From Spirochaetaceae bacterium (GTDB taxonomy: Bacteria > Spirochaetota > Spirochaetia > Spirochaetales_E > Spirochaetaceae_B): DNA of 6,310 nt. Made by a program: the position numbers and the translations under genes. A model generated the notes under the pieces. It worked only from the letters and a program-made list of their open reading frames with translations, searched no databases and had not been told where the DNA came from. The stretch covers positions 1-6,310 of the forward strand of contig QKJO01000236.1 in the NCBI GenBank assembly GCA_003249275.1, in the 5' to 3' direction. Of the stretch, positions 1 through 5,804 are shown piece after piece. Every line of letters starts with the position of its first letter. Positions within the stretch are counted from its first letter, which is position 1.

Positions 1-366
1 CCATTTTCGAAGTTTCATCAGGTACATCATGAACAGCAGAAAGAGGATCGTCATGATGATGAATCCCAGAAAATTCATTCCGATGCCGTAGAGGATCGTC
101 GACGCCAGGGCTACCACGGCTCGCTGTATACCCGTATCCTTCAGATCAAACAGGGACGATTCCTCTCCCTCGACGGCCTGTTTATTCATCAGGTTTACGA
201 TGACCAGAACACCGCTGAAAATCATAAGACCAACTGCCAGAATCCTGGGAAAATAAGCCGGTCCAACATTCATGATCTGATCGGAAGGAAAAGACCGGGT
301 TGCCATAAATACAAAAAGTCCGATCAGCAATCCGATCAGACCAAAGAGAATATTTACTCTTTTCAA
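1..366 (-). CDS. tctB: TctB family small membrane subunit of a tripartite tricarboxylate transporter, partial (C-terminus beyond window)
   Basis: This is the small integral-membrane subunit of a TTT transporter, which works with the large channel subunit TctA and a periplasmic TctC protein in sodium- or proton-driven uptake of carboxylates. The visible 122 residues contain a first membrane helix at about 5-22, the family motif GPAYFPRILA at 35-44 leading into helix two (about 42-59), a hydrophilic linker with acidic residues (about 60-80), and hydrophobic segments at about 82-99 and 101-118. TctB is usually about 150 residues, so perhaps 30 are missing past coordinate 1. I chose a TTG start at 366-364: it has AAGGAG seven bases upstream and keeps the first helix, whereas the first in-frame ATG (codon 21) would delete it. 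The upstream neighbour is the canonical tctC gene, separated by a 164-base gap full of stem-loops. TctA would be expected next. The family call is firm; the substrate is unknown. Confidence 0.9.
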   Translation of the reverse strand, partial: MKRVNILFGLIGLLIGLFVFMATRSFPSDQIMNVGPAYFPRILAVGLMIFSGVLVIVNLMNKQAVEGEESSLFDLKDTGIQRAVVALASTILYGIGMNFLGFIIMTILFLLFMMYLMKLRKW

Positions 367-373
367 AACGGGA

Positions 374-379
374 CTCCTT
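374..379 (-). promoter_or_regulatory. Ribosome binding site for tctB, supporting a TTG start
   Basis: AAGGAG on the minus strand lies seven bases before the TTG codon at 366-364. It is the main reason for choosing this non-ATG start. It sits four bases past the last stem-loop of the intergenic region, whose CTCC runs could pair with it, so access to it may depend on RNA folding (inference). Confidence 0.7.
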
Positions 380-494
380 GTCTCCGGAGCCGGAGCTCCG
401 GAGGATATCTGCTTATTCGGAACAGGGGTGGATAACCCGAGGCCGGGCCTCGGGATATATCTGGAATTATGCCGCCGGTGGCGGCGACCCTGAC

Positions 495-527
495 GAACAA
501 GAATACTTCGACCCTCGGGTCGAGGTA
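495..527 (-). terminator. Terminator-like hairpin just after tctC (possibly partial)
   Basis: The stem starts three bases after the TAA stop of tctC. It has ten pairs (504-513 with 518-527, one of them G-U on the transcript) and a CGAG loop, followed by a moderately U-rich tract (UUCUUGUUC). The tract is interrupted, so termination is likely incomplete. That suits a site between genes of one operon, since tctB must still be made. An mRNA-stabilising role would explain it equally well. Confidence 0.5.
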
Positions 528-530
528 CTC

Positions 531-1502
531 TTATTTTGCCAGACCGAGATTTTTCATAACCTTGGCAACATCTTCCGATGCAACGGCAAGTTCAGCTTCA
601 AACTCTTTTCCGGGCATGTAGGCAAGACCCAGTCCTGTATTCTTGGCGAACTGCTGAAAACTTTCGCTCTCCATTCCCTTCTTGAAGGCATCGGAGAGGA
701 TGGCTTTCACTTCGTCCGGTGTTCCCTTGGGAACTCCCAGTCCTCTCCAGGTACCGAATACAACATCCAGACCGGATTCCTTCATAGTGGGTACATCGGG
801 GAAAATGGCTGTTCTTTCGGCGCTCATAACGCCCAGCATTTTCAGAGCGCCGGCTTCGATCTGACCCTGAACTTCAGCAGGGCTGACGCTGACGGCCTGA
901 ATATGTTTTCCTACCAGGGCGGTAACGGCAGGAGCTGCTCCGTCATAGGGTACGAATTTCACATCGATTCCGGCTTTTTCGGCCATGATGCCGCCGGCGA
1001 TCTGCCATACGGAACCGGGGCCGGAGTGTCCGATGTTGATTTCACCGGGGTGGGCTTTGGCGTAGGCGATGAACTCGGCTACTGTGTTGTAGGGAGCATC
1101 CACGGGGACGGTCAGAGCGGCGGGGTCCATGTTGACCCTCATCAGCATGTCATAATCCTTGTATGTGAAGGGAACAAGGCCCTGGGGAGGAAGAGAGAGA
1201 ATCTCGAAGGTGACCATGGTCACAGTATAACCGTCGGGTTTGGCGCTGATACCGGCTCCGTGTCCGACGGCGCCGCCGCCGCCTGTTTTATTCGTAACGG
1301 TAATACCTTTGCCCAGAAAGGGTTCGGATTCCTTGGCCAGGGCTCTCAGAATCGTATCCGTACCGCCGCCGGCAGACCAGGGACAGATGGCTGTGATATC
1401 CTTATCGGGAAAAGAAATACCCTTCTCTTCCTGACCGTTCGCGAAAGCCATAACCGATGCCAGCAACAGTACAAGCGCTGCTAATAAACTCTTTTTGTTC
1501 AT
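531..1502 (-). CDS. tctC: TctC/Bug family periplasmic solute-binding protein of the TTT transporter
   Basis: This 323-residue protein is the periplasmic receptor of a TTT system: it binds a carboxylate-type ligand and delivers it to TctAB. Residues 1-21 form a signal peptide with a probable cleavage after AFA (AFA|NGQEE), a pattern common in spirochaetes; there is no lipobox cysteine. Family hallmarks follow in order: PWSAGGGTD (41-49), the ligand-loop motif NKTGGGGAVG (71-80), KPDGYT (88-93), the glycine-rich HSGPGSVW (159-166), VPYDGAAPAVTALVGKHI (184-201), FPDVPTMKESG (234-244) and WRGLGVPKGTP (252-262). The length is normal for the family. ATG at 1502 is preceded by AAGGAG with a rather long 11-base gap. 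It directly precedes tctB, as expected for a TTT operon, and follows a second, more divergent TctC paralogue. The family assignment is secure. The ligand cannot be read from sequence; the nearby KDG kinase suggests a sugar acid. Confidence 0.95.
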   Translation of the reverse strand: MNKKSLLAALVLLLASVMAFANGQEEKGISFPDKDITAICPWSAGGGTDTILRALAKESEPFLGKGITVTNKTGGGGAVGHGAGISAKPDGYTVTMVTFEILSLPPQGLVPFTYKDYDMLMRVNMDPAALTVPVDAPYNTVAEFIAYAKAHPGEINIGHSGPGSVWQIAGGIMAEKAGIDVKFVPYDGAAPAVTALVGKHIQAVSVSPAEVQGQIEAGALKMLGVMSAERTAIFPDVPTMKESGLDVVFGTWRGLGVPKGTPDEVKAILSDAFKKGMESESFQQFAKNTGLGLAYMPGKEFEAELAVASEDVAKVMKNLGLAK

Positions 1503-1556
1503 TTTTCAACTTACTCCTTATTATTTTAAAGATCCGTCGGATCTCAAATTACAAAA
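1503..1556 (-). promoter_or_regulatory. Gap between the two tctC genes with a short palindrome
   Basis: The 54-base gap contains the inverted repeat AGATCC-GTC-GGATCT at 1530-1544 (six pairs, three-base loop), followed on the transcribed strand by an A/T-rich stretch and then the AAGGAG ribosome site of tctC (1514-1519). It could be a weak terminator, a processing hairpin or an operator; nothing in the sequence decides between them. I see no convincing promoter, so the two genes are probably co-transcribed. Confidence 0.4.
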
Positions 1557-2516
1557 CTATTCAAAAGCTCTCATCCTGCTGAGGATGGTTCTGATGGCTT
1601 CTTCATCCCTGGCGATGAAAGCCGAAAAATCAAGGGCATTCATATACTTCAGCGTATAGGCCGCCTTCTCCATTTTCCCGAGGAACTCGGGGTCCAGGCA
1701 GGCTTTTTCCACAACCGACTCCAACTCATCGCAGATCTCTCCGGACGTACCCGCCGGAACAGCCAGCCCGCGCCAGGTATAGGACTGGATAGGGAGCCCC
1801 AGCTCTGAAAATGTCGGAACATCCGGCAGGCCCGTACACCGTTTGTCATCCATAATACCCAGGGCCCGTATCTTTCCGGCTTTCAGATAGGGCATCAGTT
1901 CTCCGGGATTTGCCAGTGTGAACTCAGCCTGCCCTTCCATCACCGCCGGCAGAGCCTGGGCCGCTCCGTTATAGGGTATCTTATTGAAGAGTATGTCCTC
2001 TCTGTCTTCAAACTCCAGTATGTAAAAGTGGGGCTTTGCCGCACTTGCAAACCGGATCTTTCCCCTTTTATCTCTCGCTTCGCCGATCAGATCGTCCAGG
2101 GTCAGAAAAGGAGAGTCCGAAGCCACCACCAGAACAGCGGGTTCCTGATTCACCAGCCCCAGCAACCGGAAATCACTCCTAGTGATCTGGGCGAGTCCCA
2201 TGGCTGAGAGGGAAACGACTTCTCTCGTGATCATGGTCATCGTATTCCCGTCAGGCACTGAGGCTGCTCCGGCAATCATTCCGATGGCTCCGGAACCGCC
2301 CACCCTGTTCACCACCTGAACTTTTCGGCCCAACTGTTTCTCCAGAGAGGGAGCCAGAATCCTGGCCACCGCATCGGTGCCCCCCTTCTCCGCAAAGGGT
2401 ACAATGATCGTCAGGGGCTCGGCATGTTCCGGACGGGGGTCTCCCTTACCAGCCGGAAACACAGGAACGATCTGAATCATCAGGATCAGAACGGCCGGGA
2501 TCAGTTTGTTCTTCAC
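1557..2516 (-). CDS. Divergent TctC/Bug family periplasmic binding protein, possible sensory or accessory receptor
   Basis: This 319-residue protein has the TctC fold signature but differs from its neighbour. A signal peptide covers about residues 1-22 (hydrophobic core 5-19, probable cleavage near VFPA|GKGD). Conserved parts are IIVPFAEKGGTDAVARILAP (37-56), NRVGGSGAIG (70-79), VPDGNT (87-92), IPYNGAAQALPAVMEGQAEF (180-199), LPDVPTFSELG (230-240) and TWRGLAVPAGTSGE (247-260). Where the neighbour has the glycine-rich HSGPGSVW stretch, this protein has SAAKPHFYILEFEDRED (158-174) and is about three residues shorter, so its binding site or lobe contact is probably different. The start is GTG at 2516, with AGGAAG five bases upstream; no earlier start is needed for the signal peptide. 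It lies between the response regulator gene and the canonical tctC. One possibility is that it presents ligand to the sensor kinase rather than to TctAB (inference). A second receptor for another ligand is the simpler alternative. Confidence 0.9.
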   Translation of the reverse strand: MKNKLIPAVLILMIQIVPVFPAGKGDPRPEHAEPLTIIVPFAEKGGTDAVARILAPSLEKQLGRKVQVVNRVGGSGAIGMIAGAASVPDGNTMTMITREVVSLSAMGLAQITRSDFRLLGLVNQEPAVLVVASDSPFLTLDDLIGEARDKRGKIRFASAAKPHFYILEFEDREDILFNKIPYNGAAQALPAVMEGQAEFTLANPGELMPYLKAGKIRALGIMDDKRCTGLPDVPTFSELGLPIQSYTWRGLAVPAGTSGEICDELESVVEKACLDPEFLGKMEKAAYTLKYMNALDFSAFIARDEEAIRTILSRMRAFE

Positions 2517-2579
2517 AAAGACTTCCTTTTGCTTAAACCATTGTAAGAGGGGATTTCAGATTTCCTCTATGATCGTTTT
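2517..2579 (-). promoter_or_regulatory. Gap between response regulator and divergent tctC gene; ribosome site only
   Basis: The 63 bases hold the AGGAAG ribosome site (2522-2527) that supports the GTG start at 2516. A weak GAGG/CCTC pairing is present but has too few pairs to call a terminator. I recognise no clear promoter, which is compatible with read-through from the regulator gene. Confidence 0.45.
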
Positions 2580-4181
2580 TTACTTTTTTTGACAATATTT
2601 GCCTGGACTGACGCCCGTAATCTTTTTAAACCCCCGGCAGAAGGATTCAGGGTTGGCGAACCCGACCTTCTCGGCGATTTCATACATCTTGTCGGGGGAC
2701 TGTTCCATCAGTTCTATGGCTTTGCCGATTCTGAATTGCAGCAGATAGTGATTGAAACCGCTGCCTGTCTCCCGGGAGAAGATCCTGCTGACATAACTGG
2801 AATTCAGTTCCAGTGCATCGGCGACTGTGGCCAGGGACACGTCCCTGGCATAGTTTTTCTCCAGAAAGTCGATGACCCGATGACTGATTTTAAACCTGTT
2901 CTCCCCCTTGGCGCAGATCAAAAGGAGCACCTCCCTCAGCCAGCCGTTGTACTCTTCAAGGACGGCTTTTGATGCTTCCAGACTTTTGAACCTTTCAAGG
3001 GCCTCAAGGATCTCGGGGCAGCCAGCCATGCCCAACCTGCCTGTAAGAGTATTCAAAAAGTAGTAGTAACGGCGGAATAGATTTTCAGCTTCGTCAAGAT
3101 CCGCTCCCCTGCACCGCAGAGGAAGGAGCTGAAAAGCAGGTATTTCGCGTCTAAGACCGTTCCAGTCCCGTTTTTCAAAAAGCTGACTGAATGCACGGAA
3201 CTGTGCTTCCGGAATCACAGCGGGGTAATCCAGACTCCTCCTGTAGTGTACCGAAGCAATTGTCCTGTCCGGTCCGCGGAAAAAAGAGTAGGAACAGGAT
3301 TGCTCCGCCTCCATTTTCTTCCGCCAAAGGGATTCGTGACTCTCGGGGTCGGCAAATCCGGCACAGACCGACATTTTCGGAAAGGTCTGAGACAACAGGA
3401 CCCCGATTTCGCGTCTCAGATCCTCGGTCGTACGTCCGAAGCTCTGCCAGTCCCCCGGGTCGGACCTGTTTTCCCTGATTCTGCGGATGAGGACAAACTG
3501 CTGCATATCCCGGTAGTGGATCCAGTCCTCCCTGGAAGTCAGAAATGCTTCAATCCGGGTCAAGGCATCATTCATTTCCCTGCCGATTGCCTCCGGAGTC
3601 TCCCGTGACAGGGTTCTGCGCAGAGTGATGACAGCCATACACACGGGAGCATGACCGCCGGTTCCTGTGATTTCGGGCAGATCGGGCATATCCGTCCACG
3701 CCAGTCTCCGTTCAATACTGTTTTTGAGGATCTGCTGCAGAAACAGAGTGCGGCCCTGGTCCGCAAAGGCTGAAGTCAGGGAGGTCCGGTCTCCCGGAAG
3801 AACCGGAATCCTGTGCCGCTGTCTTCTGACGATATCCCCCAGCTCGGCGGTATTGATCTCCGATTTGAGGATATAATCGACGATTCCCAACTGAAAGGCC
3901 TGTTTTACCTGATGAAAATCATCATAGGCGCTAAGAACGATGAAGCAGAGACCTGGATAGATTTCCGCCGCCCTCCGGATGAATTCGAGCCCGTCCATTT
4001 CGGGCATTCTGATATCTGTCAATACCAGATCCACAGGGGATTCGATGAGAAATGTCAGGGCCTCCTTTCCATTGAAGGCTTCTCCCGCCACTTCAATTCC
4101 CAGGGATGACCAGTCGATGGTATTGATCAGCCCCTCCCTGAACAGGGGTTCGTCGTCAACGATTAAAAGCTTCTGCATCAT
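2580..4181 (-). CDS. YesN-type response regulator with receiver and AraC-family DNA-binding domains
   Basis: This cytoplasmic transcription regulator has 533 residues. The N-terminal receiver domain (about 3-120) has acidic residues D9 and D10, the phosphoacceptor D56 in LTDIRMPEMDG, S84 and K106. The proline that usually follows the lysine is serine (DYILKSEIN). The middle (about 140-420) is poorly conserved, as in YesN proteins, and may include a degenerate GGDEF-like domain. The C-terminal AraC domain (about 432-533) has both helix-turn-helix units: VSLATVADALELNSSYVSRIF (first) and YEIAEKVGFANPESFCRGFKK (second), ending ITGVSPGKY. Two adjacent ATG codons are possible starts. The upstream GGGGGAG (4183-4189) is one base from the first (4181) and four from the second (4178), so the second is more plausible. 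It follows the kinase gene closely and presumably receives phosphate from it. The likely targets are the downstream binding-protein and TTT genes (inference). Confidence 0.95.
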   Translation of the reverse strand: MMQKLLIVDDEPLFREGLINTIDWSSLGIEVAGEAFNGKEALTFLIESPVDLVLTDIRMPEMDGLEFIRRAAEIYPGLCFIVLSAYDDFHQVKQAFQLGIVDYILKSEINTAELGDIVRRQRHRIPVLPGDRTSLTSAFADQGRTLFLQQILKNSIERRLAWTDMPDLPEITGTGGHAPVCMAVITLRRTLSRETPEAIGREMNDALTRIEAFLTSREDWIHYRDMQQFVLIRRIRENRSDPGDWQSFGRTTEDLRREIGVLLSQTFPKMSVCAGFADPESHESLWRKKMEAEQSCSYSFFRGPDRTIASVHYRRSLDYPAVIPEAQFRAFSQLFEKRDWNGLRREIPAFQLLPLRCRGADLDEAENLFRRYYYFLNTLTGRLGMAGCPEILEALERFKSLEASKAVLEEYNGWLREVLLLICAKGENRFKISHRVIDFLEKNYARDVSLATVADALELNSSYVSRIFSRETGSGFNHYLLQFRIGKAIELMEQSPDKMYEIAEKVGFANPESFCRGFKKITGVSPGKYCQKK

Positions 4182-4224
4182 TCTCCCCCGACAGTACAGG
4201 AAGTTTTATAAGGACCTTGAGTCC
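4156..4224 (-). other. In-frame remainder of the histidine kinase beyond the amber stop
   Basis: Read in the kinase frame past the TAG at 4225-4227, this stretch encodes GLKVLIKLPVLSGENDAEAFNR and then TGA (4156-4158). The first ten residues match the expected ending of HATPase domains (G-x-G-T/L, alternating hydrophobics, LP). If the stop were a sense codon, the kinase would overlap the start of the regulator gene (4181) by 26 bases, a common arrangement for kinase-regulator pairs. This suggests a recent point mutation, a sequence error, or stop-codon readthrough. Confidence 0.7.
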
Positions 4225-5706
4225 CTAACCCACAACCGATTCGACACTTATATCCGCTGCCTCTCCGAAGAGCAGAACCAGACGGTCCCTGATGTTGGAG
4301 AGGCCGATATGGGCGGTAGATTTTTCCGTTCCCGCTTCCGTCTTATGAAAGAGCCAGGCGATCTGATCCTCACTCATGCCGCAGCCGTTATCAGTGACAC
4401 TTAATAACAGAGTGTCACCCTCTCTCCAACCCCCTATTTCCAGGACCGCATCATTCTCGGAACGATTCAGCCGGGCGCTCAGACCATGGAGGACCGCGTT
4501 TTCAAGAAGTGGCTGAAGGATCAGGGCCGGGACGTAGTGGTCAAGGACATCATCTTCCACCGAGAATCGGGGAGACAATCTGTTTTTATAGCGGACCTGG
4601 ATGACTTCGAGGTAGTCTCTCATGATCTTGATCTCCTCGGAGAGGAGGATGAAACTGTCGCTTTTGGAAATGGTGCTCCTCAGGAGCCGGCTGAGGGAGA
4701 GGAGGTTTCCTGCCAGCTCCTCATTGCCCGTCATGGCCGCTTTCATACGGAGGGCCCCCAGGGTATTGTAGAGGAAGTGGGGGTTGATCTGGTACTGAAG
4801 GGCCCGGAACTGGGCTCTTCTTTTTTCCCGTTCCTTGCTTAGAGACTCATCATAGAGGGCATGGATCCTTTCAGCCATCCGGTTGAATCCCTCCTGAATC
4901 ACCCTGATCTCATCCCCCTGTGCCGCTCCGTCGCTGGTATCTAGATTCAGAGGATAGTCCCTCTCCCCCATTCTCTGTACCGCCGCCGCCATCTGAAGGA
5001 TGGGTTTTGTGACCTTCCGGGCCGAATAGAGGGAGAAAAGGATCATCAGAACAAGAATTCCGCCCACCGAGACCAGAAGGGCGTAAATGTAATCATTGAT
5101 CTCATCGGGGATATCTTCATTGATCTTCTGCAGCAGTCTTGAAAAACTCTCCCCTGTAATGTCGAGCACATACATATGGGCCATGAAATTTCTATAGATC
5201 AGGGTATTTTCGTATGAGTCTTCCCCGGCGGTCAGGTAAAGCAGTTTTTCGTAAAAGGTGATCCTGTCGATTTCGATGAGATGAAGGGCTCCCTTTTCAT
5301 GATTGTTCAGTATATCGTTGAAGATCCGCTGCCCCGCTTCCAGTTTGGCATTGGAGAACTGCCAGAGATACCAGGCTTCCTCCATGGTTCCGGAGATATG
5401 ATCGGGAAGGATATGAAGAAGCCGGTTATTCCTGAGAACCATAAAGGAGTTGCTCAATTCCCGGCTGGCATCCAGCCAGCTGGATTCCAGCACCGAAAGA
5501 CGGGACAGGGAATCGAGACGGTAGTACAGAACATCATTGGTCACCCTGTCCAGGGTATTCCAGTCGGACAGGACCTTGACGGTCTGGTAGGACAACTCCT
5601 TGAGACGAAGCATGACCGTGGCGATGGCCACGGTCAATGAAAAGAGGATGATGAAAACAAGGGAGCTGATCAGAGAGGTTGAGATAATTTTTCTGACGAG
5701 TTTCAA
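4225..5706 (-). CDS. YesM-type sensor histidine kinase, C-terminus cut by an amber codon
   Basis: This inner-membrane sensor kinase has 493 residues. Helix one is at about 8-33, an extracytoplasmic region of about 170 residues (34-206) looks helical rather than Cache-like, helix two is at about 207-228, and a HAMP linker follows (about 229-283). The His_kinase domain (PF06580 type) has the phosphoacceptor H310 in QYQINPHFLYNTL. The ATPase domain has the N box LLENAVLHG (N403), DNGCGM (439-444) and HIGLSNIRDRL (467-477). The start is TTG at 5706: it keeps helix one, while the next in-frame ATG (codon 32) would remove it. The only ribosome site is a weak GGGGG ten bases upstream. The frame ends in ISVESVVG followed by TAG. 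Past it the same frame encodes GLKVLIKLPV, the usual last strand of this domain. It pairs with the response regulator directly downstream. The ligand is unknown; the periplasmic domain may contact one of the TctC proteins (inference). Confidence 0.93.
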   Translation of the reverse strand: MKLVRKIISTSLISSLVFIILFSLTVAIATVMLRLKELSYQTVKVLSDWNTLDRVTNDVLYYRLDSLSRLSVLESSWLDASRELSNSFMVLRNNRLLHILPDHISGTMEEAWYLWQFSNAKLEAGQRIFNDILNNHEKGALHLIEIDRITFYEKLLYLTAGEDSYENTLIYRNFMAHMYVLDITGESFSRLLQKINEDIPDEINDYIYALLVSVGGILVLMILFSLYSARKVTKPILQMAAAVQRMGERDYPLNLDTSDGAAQGDEIRVIQEGFNRMAERIHALYDESLSKEREKRRAQFRALQYQINPHFLYNTLGALRMKAAMTGNEELAGNLLSLSRLLRSTISKSDSFILLSEEIKIMRDYLEVIQVRYKNRLSPRFSVEDDVLDHYVPALILQPLLENAVLHGLSARLNRSENDAVLEIGGWREGDTLLLSVTDNGCGMSEDQIAWLFHKTEAGTEKSTAHIGLSNIRDRLVLLFGEAADISVESVVG

Positions 5707-5804
5707 GGGAACCGCACCCCCGACATTCCGCTTGAACAGTGAATGTCTGTCATAACATTTTTACAGCTGCCGACCAATGATCACTCCCTCTTAAGAGTCT
5801 CCTT
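5707..5804 (-). promoter_or_regulatory. Leader between kdgK and the kinase gene: inverted repeat and weak promoter-like elements
   Basis: The 98-base gap contains a seven-base inverted repeat, GACATTC (5722-5728) and GAATGTC (5741-5747), with a 12-base spacer. It lies just upstream of the G-rich ribosome site (5717-5721) of the TTG-started kinase gene. A weak sigma-70-like pair, TTGGTC (5772-5777) and TATGAC (5749-5754) with a 17-base spacer, overlaps it. A ten-base palindrome CTCTTAAGAG (5788-5797) follows the kdgK stop but has no U tract, so it is not a clear terminator. Whether the kinase has its own promoter or is read through from kdgK is open. Confidence 0.3.

Larger units (their letters stand above)
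367..530 (-). promoter_or_regulatory. Intergenic region between tctC and tctB with four GC-rich stem-loops
   Basis: This 164-base gap holds four inverted repeats in a row, unlike the other gaps here. In transcription order: arms 518-527 and 504-513 (ten pairs including one G-U, four-base loop), arms 480-485 and 471-476 (six pairs, three-base loop), arms 446-454 and 436-444 (nine complementary pairs around a single central base), and arms 396-403 and 382-389 (eight pairs, six-base loop). No coding frame is evident in it. In transporter operons, such structures after a binding-protein gene often stabilise the upstream mRNA or partly stop transcription, so that the soluble protein is made in excess over membrane subunits. 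That role here is an inference. Confidence 0.65.

Noticed and set aside
425..436. GGTTATCCACCC on the minus strand, resembling a DnaA box (TTATCCACA).
   Set aside because: It is a single copy with one mismatch, sits inside an operon gap, and has no AT-rich unwinding region or clustered boxes. Chance is the better explanation.
378..1484. Long open frame on the plus strand (368 codons) opposite tctC and the intergenic stem-loops.
   Set aside because: It is antisense to a well-supported TctC protein, its translation shows no recognisable domain (rich in G, F, H and S in a shadow-like way), and it crosses the hairpin region. It is explained by the codon bias of the gene on the other strand.
1557..2516. 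The divergent tctC gene as a decaying pseudogene.
   Set aside because: The frame is full length, with an intact signal peptide, a good ribosome site and nearly all family motifs. The altered loop looks like divergence, not decay.
2530..2579. Possible terminator after the response regulator gene.
   Set aside because: Only four consecutive pairs (GAGG/CCTC) around a 13-base loop, with no U tract after the stem on the transcribed strand.
2589..2972. Plus-strand open frames opposite the regulator and kinase genes (for example 2589-2972, 3979-4404, 4486-4842, 5281-5640).
   Set aside because: All lie inside strongly supported minus-strand genes with clear domain motifs, and none has a recognisable motif of its own.
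5703..5753. A 16-codon minus-strand frame (ATG at 5753) whose TGA overlaps the TTG start of the kinase gene, possibly a leader peptide.
   Set aside because: It has no ribosome binding site at a suitable distance and overlaps the -10-like element. A frame this short occurs easily by chance.
5788..5797. Palindrome CTCTTAAGAG as a kdgK terminator.
   Set aside because: It has no usable loop when folded (the TTAA centre leaves only three pairs per arm) and no following U run.
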